Of a stretch of DNA of 64,000 nt, positions 8,669 to 18,559 are shown piece by piece (position 1 is the first letter of the stretch; the number at the start of each line of letters is the position of its first letter). Source of the DNA: Mesorhizobium huakuii (lineage in GTDB: Bacteria > Pseudomonadota > Alphaproteobacteria > Rhizobiales > Rhizobiaceae). Under the pieces are notes generated by a model. That model saw only the letters and a list, made by a program, of their open reading frames with translations. It was not told the DNA's origin and did not search any database. The DNA lies in the NCBI RefSeq assembly GCF_030160235.1, contig NZ_BSNY01000047.1, forward strand, positions 186,001 through 250,000. The letters run 5' to 3'. A program made the translations under genes and the position numbers.

Positions 8669-10147
8669 TCAGAACTTGCCGGCGATGTAGCGCGTCAGCG
8701 TGGCGCGGGCGCCATTGGCCCACAGCACGTTGAGCGCGTGGCCGAAGGCCTCGACAAACGCCGTGGCGCGGCCGACATCGCCATAGATGTCCTCCATGGC
8801 GAGCCAGGCGGCGGGCGCGTCCTTTGCCGCCTTTGCCGTCGCCTGCAGCCGGTCCCAGCTCGGGTCGTTGGGTTCGATGACGGCGCCGCTGTCTGATGTG
8901 CCGAAGCAGTAGCGGCACCAAAGCGCCGATTCCAGCGCCAGTCCGGCGACGCTCTTCCCGGCCTTCAGGCGGTCGGCGATGGTTGGGATGATGAATTTCG
9001 GCTGGCGGTTGGAACCGTCGAGGCAGAGCCGGCGGATGGTGTCGCCGATCTTGGGGTTGGAGAAGCGCTTCTCGATGAGCTGGTAATAGTCCTCCAGCAC
9101 CGTGTCCGGCACCGGCGGCACGGTCGGGATGATCTCGTCATGCTCGAGCTTGTCGAGAAAGCCGCGCACCAGCGGCTCCTGCATCGCCTCATGGACGAAA
9201 TGGATGTCCATCAGCCCGGCCGGATAGGCGATCGTGGCATGGCCGCCATTGAGGATGCGGATCTTCATCAATTCGTAGGGCGCGACATCCCTGACGAACT
9301 GCACGCCGGCCTTTTCCAGCGGCGGCCGGCCGTCGGTGAAGCGGTCTTCCAGCACCCATTGCCGGAACGGTTCGCAGAACACCGGCCAGGCGTCCTCGAC
9401 GCCGAAATCCTTGGCCAGGATGCCGCGCTCACGGTCCGTGGTGGCAGGCGTGATGCGGTCCACCATGCCGTTTGGAAAAGCGACGTTGCCGCTCACCCAG
9501 TTGGCGAGATCCTCGTCGATCAGCCGCGCCAGGCCGATGACGCCGTCCGAGGTGACATGGCCATTGTGGGGGATGTTGTCGCAGGACATCACGGTGAACG
9601 GTACGATGCCCTCGTCGCGCCGGCGCAGCAGTCCTGCCAGGATGATGCCGAACACGGTTTTCGGCGTTGCGCCCGGTTGGGCGTCGGCGACGATGTCGGG
9701 ATGGGCCGGGTTGAACTTGCCAGACGCCGGGTCGATGAAATAGCCGCCTTCGGTGATGGTCAGCGAAACGATCTTGATCGCCGGATCGGCCAGCCGTTCG
9801 ATGATGCCGGCCGCGTCGCCGGGCATCAGGAAGTCGATCATCGCGCCGGTGACGCGTGCGCTCATATGGCCTTCATCCTGCTCGACCACCGTGGTCAGCC
9901 AGTCCTGCTCCTCGAGCTTGCCGCGGCCGATCTTCTCACCCTCGAAGACGCCGGCGCCGACCAGCGCCCAGTCATGGCCGACACCTGAATTGAACAGATC
10001 GTCGAGATAGACCGCCTGGTGCGAGCGATGGAAATTGCCGACGCCGAAATGCACGATGCCGGCCTTGAGCTTCGAGCGGTCGTATTTCGGACCGGCGACA
10101 TTGCCGGGCAGGCTGGAGAGGTTTGAAGACGAGAGTTTCACGGTCAT
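8669..10147 (-). CDS. mtlK: Mannitol 2-dehydrogenase family polyol dehydrogenase
   Basis: This 492-residue long-chain polyol dehydrogenase would oxidise D-mannitol (or arabitol or sorbitol) to the ketose with NAD+. The N-terminal Rossmann region has GIVHFGVGNFHRSHQAVY, and the central catalytic block KIRILNGGHA is the family hallmark with lysine as base. CDNIPHNGH and EPFRQWVLED are also conserved. Its place after smoS matches the smo-mtlK operons of rhizobia. It starts with ATG at 10147, after an unusual 135-base gap containing two hairpins. Substrate range in this family is broad. Confidence 0.92.
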   Translation of the reverse strand: MTVKLSSSNLSSLPGNVAGPKYDRSKLKAGIVHFGVGNFHRSHQAVYLDDLFNSGVGHDWALVGAGVFEGEKIGRGKLEEQDWLTTVVEQDEGHMSARVTGAMIDFLMPGDAAGIIERLADPAIKIVSLTITEGGYFIDPASGKFNPAHPDIVADAQPGATPKTVFGIILAGLLRRRDEGIVPFTVMSCDNIPHNGHVTSDGVIGLARLIDEDLANWVSGNVAFPNGMVDRITPATTDRERGILAKDFGVEDAWPVFCEPFRQWVLEDRFTDGRPPLEKAGVQFVRDVAPYELMKIRILNGGHATIAYPAGLMDIHFVHEAMQEPLVRGFLDKLEHDEIIPTVPPVPDTVLEDYYQLIEKRFSNPKIGDTIRRLCLDGSNRQPKFIIPTIADRLKAGKSVAGLALESALWCRYCFGTSDSGAVIEPNDPSWDRLQATAKAAKDAPAAWLAMEDIYGDVGRATAFVEAFGHALNVLWANGARATLTRYIAGKF

Positions 10148-10185
10148 CTGTTTACCCTTTGGCCGGCTTCGGCCTCGTTGCTCCG

Positions 10186-10272
10186 CCTCTCCCCGTCCTC
10201 TCGGGAGAGGGTGAGGCCAATGCGGCCTCGGATATTGACCTCTGCTTCTCGCGGAGGGACGAGAAGCAGAGG
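10186..10272. repeat. Two consecutive hairpins between smoS and mtlK
   Basis: Within an otherwise tightly packed operon, the gap before mtlK carries two stem-loops. The first pairs CCTCTCCC (10186-10193) with GGGAGAGG (10203-10210). The second pairs 13 bases, CCTCTGCTTCTCG (10239-10251), perfectly with 10260-10272. Such elements may stabilise the upstream message or reduce read-through; no T run follows. Function is inferred. Confidence 0.55.
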
Positions 10273-10282
10273 CCGCCCCCCC

Positions 10283-11049
10283 TCAACTCATCCACTGGCC
10301 GCCATCGACATTGTAGGTCTGGGCGACGATGTATTCGGCCTCATCACTGGCCAGGAAGACGGCCATGCCGGCGAGGTCCTCCGGCTTGCCCATGCGGCCA
10401 TAAGGCACCCCTTCGCCGACAAGCCGCTTCTTCTCGCCCTTCGGCCGGTTCTCGTATTTGGCGAACAGGGCATCGACCTGGTCCCACATGTCGCTGTCCA
10501 CGACCCCGGGCGCGATGCCGTTGACGTTGATGCGGTGCTTGATCAGGTCGAGCCCGGCCGACTGCGTCAGCGAAATGACGGCGGCCTTGGTGGCGCAGTA
10601 GACGCCGACCAGTGGCTCGCCGCGCCGTCCGGCCTGGCTTGCCATGTTGATGATCCTGCCGCCCTTGCCCCGCGCGATCATCGAGCGGGCAGCCGCCTGC
10701 AGCATGAACAGCGTGCCGGCGACATTGACGGAGAACAGTTTCTCGTAGCTCGCCCGCGAGATCTCTACGATCGGCGCCAGGTCGAACAGAGCGGCGTTGT
10801 TGATCAATATGTCGAGGCCGCCAGCCTTCGTCTCCACCGCCTTCACCGCGGCGTCGATAGAGGCCTGATCCGTGACATCGAGTTTGACCGCATAGGCCTT
10901 GTCGCCGATCTCAGCCGCCGTCTTTTGCGCGGCCTCGAGATTGATGTCGGCAATGGCAACGATAGCGCCTTCGCGCGCATAGGCTTCGGCGAAGGCCTTG
11001 CCGATGCCACGCGCCGATCCGGTGATCAGCGCCGATTTGCCTTTCAGCC

Positions 11050-11053
<4 letters not shown>
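10283..11053 (-). CDS. smoS: Short-chain sorbitol (L-iditol 2-) dehydrogenase, SmoS-like
   Basis: This 256-residue SDR probably oxidises sorbitol or galactitol to the ketose with NAD+. It shows the cofactor motif TGSARGIG, the NNAA segment, Ser in NMASQAG and the catalytic pair YCATK. The length equals that of characterised SmoS proteins. The start is a GTG at 11053 whose bases overlap the TGA of the ATPase gene, replacing a longer frame that would run inside that gene. It belongs to the smoEFGKS-mtlK operon. Confidence 0.9.
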
Positions 11054-12054
<1,001 letters not shown>

Positions 12055-12112
12055 GGTTTCCTCCCCGAGGGGTTATTGTCCGACGTTCTTGAGCGTCACG
12101 TTACGCCACGGC

Positions 12113-12937
12113 TTACTTCACGGCGCCAAAGGTCAGGCCGCGCACCAGCTGCTTCTGGCTGAACCAGCCCATGATCAGGATCGGCGCGATCGCTAGCGTC
12201 GAGGCCGCCGAAAGCTTGGCCCAGAACAGGCCTTGCGGGCTGGAGAAGGAGCTGATGAAGGCAGTCAGCGGCGCCGCTTCCGTGGTGGTCAGGCGGATCG
12301 TCCAGAACGCCTCGTTCCAGGCCAGGATGATGTTCAACAGCATGGTCGAGGCGATGCCCGGCACCGCCATCGGCGTCAGCACGTAGATGATCTCGTTCCA
12401 CAGCGAGGCGCCGTCCATGCGGGCTGCTTCCAGGATCTCGCCGGGGATTTCGCGGAAATAGGTGTAGAGCATCCACACCACGATCGGCAGGTTGATCAAC
12501 ATCAGCATGACCATCAGGCCGATGCGGCTGTCGAGCAGGCCGGTGTCGCGGAAGATCAGGTAGATCGGGAACAGCACCGCGACCGCGGGCATCATCTTGG
12601 TGGACAGCATCCACATCAGGATGTCCTTGGTCCGCTTGGTCGGCGAGAACGCCATCGACCATGCCGCCGGTATGGCGACCAGCAGGGCCAGGACGGTCGA
12701 GCCGACCGAGAGCAACACCGAATTGAAGAAGAACTTGAAATAACCGCTCTGCGCCTGAACCTCGGTATAGCTCTCGAACGTTCCAGAAGGGATCAGGGCG
12801 AAGCCCTGGATCGCCTCCTGTTCCGACTTGAACGAGGTGATGATCGTGTAGAGGATCGGGAAGAAGATCAGCAGGGCGACGATCCAGGCGGCTACCGTCG
12901 CGATCGTCTTGTGCTGGGTGGTGACTGCACGGGCCAT
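12113..12937 (-). CDS. smoG: Sorbitol/mannitol ABC permease (second subunit)
   Basis: This 274-residue permease has six membrane helices and a late EAA loop (EAARMDGASLWNEIIYVLTP). The start is the ATG at 12937 (MARAVTTQHK), eleven bases after the previous permease; the much longer open frame upstream is a shadow of that gene. It forms the membrane channel together with SmoF. Confidence 0.92.
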   Translation of the reverse strand: MARAVTTQHKTIATVAAWIVALLIFFPILYTIITSFKSEQEAIQGFALIPSGTFESYTEVQAQSGYFKFFFNSVLLSVGSTVLALLVAIPAAWSMAFSPTKRTKDILMWMLSTKMMPAVAVLFPIYLIFRDTGLLDSRIGLMVMLMLINLPIVVWMLYTYFREIPGEILEAARMDGASLWNEIIYVLTPMAVPGIASTMLLNIILAWNEAFWTIRLTTTEAAPLTAFISSFSSPQGLFWAKLSAASTLAIAPILIMGWFSQKQLVRGLTFGAVK

Positions 12938-12948
12938 CTTGTCCTCCC

Positions 12949-13821
12949 TTATTTGTCGAGGTTCTTGCCGACCGCGCGCATGGCGAAGAAGGCGACGATG
13001 TTGGCGAGAATGACGGCAATCACACCGCCCGCGGATGCCTGGCCGATTTTGAACTCCAGCAGCGCCTTCTGGTAGACGAGGAAGGGCAGGTTGGTGGAGG
13101 CGTAGCCGGGGCCGCCATTGGTGGTGACGAGGATCTCGGCATAGACCGAGAGCAGGAAGATCGTCTGGATCAGGATGACGACGGTGATGGCGCGCGACAT
13201 GTGCGGCAGCGTCAAATAGATGAAGCGGCTGATGAAGCCGGCGCCGTCCATTTCGGCGGCTTCCTTCTGCTCGCCGTCGAGCGACTGCAGCGCGGTCAAC
13301 AGGATCAGCGTCGCGAAAGGCAGCCACTGCCAGGCGACGATGATGATGATCGCCGTCATCGGGTGCTGCCCGAACCAGTCGATCGGTTGCGCCCCGAAGA
13401 AGCGCGCTATGTCGGCGAACACCCCATATTGCGGGTGCATGATCATGTTCTTCCAGACCAGCGCGGCCACCGGCGGCATGACGAAGAACGGTGAGATGAC
13501 GAGGATGCGCACGATGCCTTGTCCCCACATCGGCTGGTCGATCAACAGCGCCAGCAGGATGCCGCCGATCACCGTGATCAAGAGCACGCTGATCACCAGG
13601 ATCAAGGTGTTGAGGATCGACTGCAGGAAGGCCGGGTTGGAATAGAACAGCGCGTAGTTGGAGAAGCCGACGAACCCGTCGCGGATCGGGTTGAGCGGAT
13701 TGTACTGCTGGAAGGAGAACCAGATGGTGATGACCAGCGGCACGATCATCCAGACGAACAGCAGCACGACGGATGGTGCCATCATGAAACGGGCAAGCGA
13801 ACGGGTCTGCTGAGTAGCCAT
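12949..13821 (-). CDS. smoF: Sorbitol/mannitol ABC permease (first subunit)
   Basis: This 290-residue MalF-type permease has the EAA loop KEAAEMDGAGFISRFIYLTLP and about six membrane helices beginning near residue 12. The ATG at 13821 (MATQQTRS) is chosen over an in-frame GTG at 13830 because it matches the typical N-terminus; AAGGGTG lies upstream. It sits between the binding-protein gene and smoG in the polyol operon. Confidence 0.92.
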   Translation of the reverse strand: MATQQTRSLARFMMAPSVVLLFVWMIVPLVITIWFSFQQYNPLNPIRDGFVGFSNYALFYSNPAFLQSILNTLILVISVLLITVIGGILLALLIDQPMWGQGIVRILVISPFFVMPPVAALVWKNMIMHPQYGVFADIARFFGAQPIDWFGQHPMTAIIIIVAWQWLPFATLILLTALQSLDGEQKEAAEMDGAGFISRFIYLTLPHMSRAITVVILIQTIFLLSVYAEILVTTNGGPGYASTNLPFLVYQKALLEFKIGQASAGGVIAVILANIVAFFAMRAVGKNLDK

Positions 13822-13944
13822 GACGGTCACCCTTCAATGGTCAGACTGAATTTTCAGAGGCGTTGAAGGCGGCCGCCCGAGCTGGGAACTCGGGCGGCCG
13901 TTGCCGGTCGAGGAGGCAACCGGCATTCGGCGCCGGGAGGAGCC

Positions 13945-15255
13945 TTACTTGATATACCCGCCTTCGGTCATCGCCGCGGTGGCGGCGTCCTGGGCCTGCT
14001 TCAGCGCATCGTCGACGCTCGACTGGCCGGCAAGGGCCGCCGAGAAGAGCTGGCCGACCGTGGTGCCAAGCCCCTGGAATTCAGGGATGGCGACGAACTG
14101 GACGCCGACATAGGGCACCGGCTTGACGGTCGGATGCGTTGGGTCGGCGGCGTTGATGGAGTCCAGCGTCATCTTGGCGAACGGAGCCGCCTTCTGGTAC
14201 TCGGCATTGGCGTAGAGCGAGGAGCGCGTGCCCGGAGGAACGTTGGCCCAGCCTTCCTTCGAAGCGACGAGCTCGGCATAGTGCTTGCTGGTCGCCCATG
14301 ACACGAACTTCTCGGCGGCGTCAGCCTTCTTGGTGCCGGCAGGAATGGCCAGTGACCACGCCCACAGCCAGTTGCCGCGCTTGCCGAGGCCATTGTCGGG
14401 AGCCAGCGCATAGCCGACCTTGTCGGCGACCTGCGATGCCTTGGGATCGGAGACGAAGGATGCCGCGACCGTGGCGTCGATCCACATGCCGCATTTACCC
14501 TGCTGGAACAGCGCCAGGTTTTCGTTGAAGCCGTTCGAGGACGCGCCTTCGGGGCCGTCGGCCTTCATCAGGTCGACATAGAACTGCAAGGTCTTCTTCC
14601 ATTCGGGCTGGTCGAACTGCGGCTTCCAGTTCTCGTCGAACCAGCGGGCGCCGAAGGAGTTCGACATGGCGGTCAGGAAGGCCATGTTCTCGCCCCAGCC
14701 GGCCTTGCCGCGCAGGCATACGCCGTTCACGCCATTGGCGCGGTCGGTCATCTTGTCGGCGGCCTGCTTGATGAAGTCCCAGGTCGGCGCGTCGGGCATC
14801 TTCAGCCCGGCTTTTTCCATCAGGTCCTTGCGGTACATGACGAAGGAGCTTTCGCCGTAGAAAGGCGCTGCATAGAGCTTGCCGTCCACCGAAAGACCGC
14901 CGGCAATGGCCGGGATGATGTCCTTGGCGTCATAGTCGTCACCAAGCTTGTCGAGCGGCAACAGCCAGCTCTGCTTGGCCCAGATCGGAACCTCGTAGGT
15001 GCCGATGGTCATCACGTCATACTGTCCGCCCTTGGTGGCGATGTCGGTGGTGACGCGCTCGCGCAGCACGTTCTCTTCAAGAGTGACCCAGTTGAGCTGG
15101 ATGTCGGGGTTGGCCTTGGTGAAGTCCTCGGTCAGCTTCTGCATGCGGACCATATCGCCATTGTTGACCGTGGCGATGGTGATGGATTCGGCATGTGCGG
15201 CAAAAGCGAGAGCGCTGGCCGACAACAAGCCCAGGGTGAGCGTGCGCAGTTTCAT
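13945..15255 (-). CDS. smoE: Sorbitol/mannitol ABC solute-binding protein
   Basis: This 436-residue periplasmic binding protein starts the smo operon. A signal peptide is clear (MKLRTLTLGLLSASALAFAA, then HAES). Family-1 features include GQYDVMTIGTYEVPIW, GESSFVMYRKDLMEKAGLK and KFVSWATSKHYAELV. The ATG at 15255 has an ideal GGAGGA seven bases upstream, which excludes a 19-residue extension of the frame. It should bind hexitols, in line with the two dehydrogenases downstream; ligand preference is inferred. Confidence 0.92.
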   Translation of the reverse strand: MKLRTLTLGLLSASALAFAAHAESITIATVNNGDMVRMQKLTEDFTKANPDIQLNWVTLEENVLRERVTTDIATKGGQYDVMTIGTYEVPIWAKQSWLLPLDKLGDDYDAKDIIPAIAGGLSVDGKLYAAPFYGESSFVMYRKDLMEKAGLKMPDAPTWDFIKQAADKMTDRANGVNGVCLRGKAGWGENMAFLTAMSNSFGARWFDENWKPQFDQPEWKKTLQFYVDLMKADGPEGASSNGFNENLALFQQGKCGMWIDATVAASFVSDPKASQVADKVGYALAPDNGLGKRGNWLWAWSLAIPAGTKKADAAEKFVSWATSKHYAELVASKEGWANVPPGTRSSLYANAEYQKAAPFAKMTLDSINAADPTHPTVKPVPYVGVQFVAIPEFQGLGTTVGQLFSAALAGQSSVDDALKQAQDAATAAMTEGGYIK

Positions 15256-15278
15256 CAAATTCCTCCCATGAACCAAGA

Positions 15279-15312
15279 TGAGCATTTGCCTTGGCTGTGA
15301 GCAATTACTCAC
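15279..15312 (-). promoter_or_regulatory. Candidate operator of the smo operon
   Basis: Just upstream of smoE lies GTGAGCAATTACTCAC (15297-15312), an inverted repeat with GTGAG/CTCAC arms, and a further half-site TGAGCA at 15279-15284. The spacing of half-sites at about 20 bases would suit a multimeric SorC-family regulator such as the one at 16714-17673. The match to that regulator is inferred from proximity only. Confidence 0.4.
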
Positions 15313-15456
15313 TTGCCGTGAATTATGTCAAGCCGGATTCGATGCTGCAGCGCAGCACCGGACCTGCCGACGGATGGACGACGAGAGGCGTGCCGCGCCC
15401 GATATCAGGCGGCGGGACAGGAAAGGCCGAGGATTGGATCGGGAGAAAAGCGCCTG

Positions 15457-16362
15457 TCAGCAGGCGATCTCGGCCAGCAGCCAGTCGCGGAAGGCGCGGA
15501 TCTTCGGCACGTTGCGGCGTGCTTCGGGATAGACCAGCCAGTAGGCGTGGCCGTCATCGCCGACCAGGTCGAAAGGCTGGATCAGGCGGCCGTCGGCGAG
15601 TTCCGCCTTGAACAGCGCCCGGGTCAGGATCGCCACGCCATGGCCCGCGATAGCCGCATTGGCCTCGTAGGCCTGCGCGCCCATGCTGCTGCCGGGCCGC
15701 TTGGCAAGGTCGTGCGCATCCACGCCGGCCGTCTCGAACCATTGCGTCCACCAGACATCGCCCGGATCGAGGATCGGCAGCCGCAACAGGTCGGCCGGCT
15801 CCTTGACGCCGCCGATGCTGGCCGCGAGCTTCGGGCTCAGCATCGGCGTGAAATCGGCGTCGAGCAGCTTGTGCGCTTCCAGCCCGGGCCATTTGCCGCT
15901 GCCCGAGCGGATGGCGAGATCGACATCCTCGCGGGCGAAATCCGTTAGCCGGCTCGATGTTTCGAGCCGCACGGCAAGCGCCGGATGAGCCATCTGGAAC
16001 GAGCCCAGATGATGCGCCAGCCAGTTCGAGGCAAAGGTCAGCACCGTGGTGACGCACAGCAGCCCGTCCGCGCCACCGCGCGCGGCGGCATAGGCCTGGC
16101 TGAGAATGGCAAACGCCTCGCTGACCGCCGGCGCCAGCCTTTGGCCGGCTTCGGTCAGCTCGATCTGCCGCGGCCGGCGCAGGAACAGCGGCGCACCGAC
16201 GCGCTCTTCCAGCACCTTGATCTGATAGCTGACGGCGGCCTGTGTCATGGCGAGTTCCACGGCGGCCTTGGTGAAGGAAAGATGCCGTGCCACCGCTTCG
16301 AACACCCGGATCGCCTGCAGCGGCGGCAGTTGCGAAACCTGCGGTGAGCTCAGATCCGGCAT
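15457..16362 (-). CDS. LysR-family transcriptional regulator (GcvA-like)
   Basis: This 301-residue regulator has an N-terminal winged HTH (AIRVFEAVARHLSFTKAAVELAMTQ, residues 18-42; then AVSYQIKVLEERVGAPLF) and a C-terminal substrate-binding effector domain. The WLAHHLGSF and REDVDLAIRSGSGKWPGL stretches are typical of the GcvA/AmpR-like branch. It is divergent from the small DUF1127 gene, with 110 bases between starts, so that gene is the most likely target. Its effector is unknown. Confidence 0.9.
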   Translation of the reverse strand: MPDLSSPQVSQLPPLQAIRVFEAVARHLSFTKAAVELAMTQAAVSYQIKVLEERVGAPLFLRRPRQIELTEAGQRLAPAVSEAFAILSQAYAAARGGADGLLCVTTVLTFASNWLAHHLGSFQMAHPALAVRLETSSRLTDFAREDVDLAIRSGSGKWPGLEAHKLLDADFTPMLSPKLAASIGGVKEPADLLRLPILDPGDVWWTQWFETAGVDAHDLAKRPGSSMGAQAYEANAAIAGHGVAILTRALFKAELADGRLIQPFDLVGDDGHAYWLVYPEARRNVPKIRAFRDWLLAEIAC

Positions 16363-16472
16363 AAAGGCTCCTTATGGGTCCTTATTGATGTTCGATTGGC
16401 AAAGCCGGCCGGCAAGACCGACATTCACTGTCAACCCGTCATTCGGGTGAAGGATAGCGAAGGTTGACGATC

Positions 16473-16658
16473 ATGACCATGGCGCAGCAAAAATGCACTC
16501 CGGCTCCCGACCACCGCTGGATTTCGTGGCTTGCGGACGGATTCGGCTGGTTCGCGATCAGAAGAAAGGCGCATCTCGACATCAGAGACCTGTCGCCGCA
16601 TCTGCAGCGCGACCTCGGTTTCCTCGATGGCAACGACCCTTTCGGCCGCCATAAATAG
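16473..16658 (+). CDS. DUF1127-type small protein
   Basis: This is a 61-residue protein whose C-terminal half (DIRDLSPHLQRDLGFLDG) matches the pattern of DUF1127/YjiS-like small proteins, which end in a conserved L-x-x-RDLG-type helix. The ATG at 16473 has GAAGG nine bases upstream; a TTG at 16464 would add three residues. Some alphaproteobacterial DUF1127 proteins affect RNA turnover or phosphate and carbon metabolism, but nothing here shows that role. It is divergent from the LysR gene. Confidence 0.7.
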   Translation: MTMAQQKCTPAPDHRWISWLADGFGWFAIRRKAHLDIRDLSPHLQRDLGFLDGNDPFGRHK

Positions 16659-16713
16659 ACTTGTTGGATTTATCGCTGGGCAGTCGTTGCAGCCGGACGG
16701 CAGCGTTTCCCGG

Positions 16714-17673
16714 TCAGATGCTGGCCAGCAGGGCGGTCGCCGTCCGCTCGTCAGTGATGAGCCCGTTGACCAGCCGGCGGTTCACGGCCGCCAGGATCCC
16801 CGGCAGCTTGCGCTCGCCCATGGCGAGCGCAATGACCAGCGATTTCTCCCGCGACGGCAGCGATGCCGACGACACCCGGTCGTTGGTGATGCCCTCGATC
16901 ATGCGGCCTTCCCTGTCGAACACCCAGCCGACGATCTCGGCGATGCCGCCAGCCTTCTGCAGGGCCTTCAACTCGCTTTCGGAAATGAAACCGTCCTCGT
17001 AGAGCGGCGCTTTGGGACCGAGGTCGCCGATACCGATGAAGGTGACGTCGGCTTCCGCCGCAAGCGCCAGCGTCGGCTGGATCATCGGCTGGTTGAGCAG
17101 CATCTCGCGCTCCTGCGGCGAGGAGGCGATGACCGGCAGCGGCATCGGGAAGGAGCGCGCCTTGACCCGGTCGGCCATGGTGAAGATGACGTTGTAGAAG
17201 GCGGCCGAACCATCCGGCGAGATGTTGCCGGTCAAGGACACCACCTTGTGCTGCGGGCATTCCATGGGCGGCAATTGCTCGATCGCCGCCTTCAGCGTGC
17301 GCCCTGTGCCGATGCCCATGACGATCGGCGTCGGCGAGCGCAGCCGCCGCTCGATCTCGGCGGCCGCCGCCTCGGCGATGCCGATGGTGGTGGAGGATGA
17401 ATTCGGGTCGCTCGGCACCACCTCGACCAGGTCGAGCGCGAAGCGCGATTTCAGCCGTGCGGCGAGGTCGAGGCAGTTGGCGATCGGATGATCGACGCGG
17501 ACCTTGATCAGGCCTTCCGACACCGCCAGCGATACCAGCCGCTGCGCCGTCTGCCGCGAGATGCCGAGCGTGGCGGCGATCTGGTCCTGTGTGTTGCCGG
17601 CGACATAATAGAGCCAGCCGGCGCGCGCCGCGTCGTCCAGCCTGTTGCTGCCGCCATCCTGCCGGGTATTCAC
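16714..17673 (-). CDS. smoC: SorC/DeoR-type sugar-binding transcriptional regulator
   Basis: This 319-residue regulator has an N-terminal HTH (AGNTQDQIAATLGISRQTAQRL) and a large C-terminal sugar-phosphate sensing domain of the SorC family (GIGTGRTLKAAIEQLP, FIGIGDLGPKAPLYEDGF). The start is a GTG at 17673 with GGGAGG upstream; the longer open frame beyond it is not supported. SmoC-like regulators control mannitol/sorbitol operons in rhizobia and relatives, and the smo operon lies 1.5 kb away, so that role is likely. Confidence 0.88.
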   Translation of the reverse strand: MNTRQDGGSNRLDDAARAGWLYYVAGNTQDQIAATLGISRQTAQRLVSLAVSEGLIKVRVDHPIANCLDLAARLKSRFALDLVEVVPSDPNSSSTTIGIAEAAAAEIERRLRSPTPIVMGIGTGRTLKAAIEQLPPMECPQHKVVSLTGNISPDGSAAFYNVIFTMADRVKARSFPMPLPVIASSPQEREMLLNQPMIQPTLALAAEADVTFIGIGDLGPKAPLYEDGFISESELKALQKAGGIAEIVGWVFDREGRMIEGITNDRVSSASLPSREKSLVIALAMGERKLPGILAAVNRRLVNGLITDERTATALLASI

Positions 17674-17916
17674 GTCCTGCCTCCCAAACCGCTGCTCACA
17701 GGAGCGGTCCGTCCCAGTTTCGCAGGGAACGGCTTCCTGCGCAATTGTCAATCTCAAGGGCAATTGTTTGGTCGCGCATGGCCGGGATTTTCCCGCTGAC
17801 ACTAGCGCGACGTGGAAAGCCGGGCGGCTTCGGTTCCGGCGGCGCTCACCTTCTGTGATCGCGACGGTTTATCTCCCGGCGCAAACCCTTTAAGGGGATC
17901 GCAAAAGGAGCGCTGC

Positions 17917-18549
17917 ATGACACCGAAGGCGGTTTTCTGGGACATGGACGGCACGCTGGTCGACAGCGAGCCGCTGCACGAGGCAGCCCTTGTGGCGGCA
18001 ATGCGCAATGCAGGCCTCAAGCCGCCCGCCGACCTTCATGAGCGGGTGCTCGGCGTCGCCGCTTGGCCGGTCTACGAAATGATGCGCGACGAGTTCGGCC
18101 TCGATCTTCCCTTCGACGACTGGATCATGCGCAAATACGAGCACTACCTGCCGCTGGTGGAGGGGCTGAAACCGCGTCCTGGCGCCATAGAAGTCTTCAA
18201 TGAATTGCGCGCGCTTGGCGTGCAGCAAGCGGTGGTCTCGAATTCGGACCGGATGATCGTCGACGCCAATCTGCGCATGGTCGGCCTCTTTTATCCAGGC
18301 ATGAAAACGATCAGCCGCAACGATGTGCGTGATGGCAAGCCGCACGCCGAACCTTTCCTGCGCGCCGCCTACCTGGCCGAAGTCGATCCCGTGCACGCGG
18401 TCGCGGTCGACGACAGCTGGCCAGGCGCCATGGCGGGACTGGCGGCGGGCATGAAGACGATCTTCTGGCCGGAAAAGCCGATGGAAGGACCGCCCGGCGC
18501 CATCGTCATCAACAGCGCCGAGGAATTGCGTAGGGAAGTCGGACTGTGA
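17917..18549 (+). CDS. HAD-superfamily phosphatase (beta-PGM-like)
   Basis: This 210-residue HAD hydrolase has the nucleophile motif FWDMDGTLVDSEPLH (residues 7-21), motif II VVSNSDR, the lysine in RDGKPHAEPF and motif IV AVDDSWPGA. The ATG at 17917 follows AAAAGGAG at seven bases; an upstream frame extension lacks such a site. It is divergent from smoC, and the ends of this gene and the aldolase gene nearly meet. The substrate is unknown; a sugar phosphate from the polyol pathway is possible. Confidence 0.88.
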   Translation: MTPKAVFWDMDGTLVDSEPLHEAALVAAMRNAGLKPPADLHERVLGVAAWPVYEMMRDEFGLDLPFDDWIMRKYEHYLPLVEGLKPRPGAIEVFNELRALGVQQAVVSNSDRMIVDANLRMVGLFYPGMKTISRNDVRDGKPHAEPFLRAAYLAEVDPVHAVAVDDSWPGAMAGLAAGMKTIFWPEKPMEGPPGAIVINSAEELRREVGL

Positions 18550-18559
18550 GGCTTTTAGA

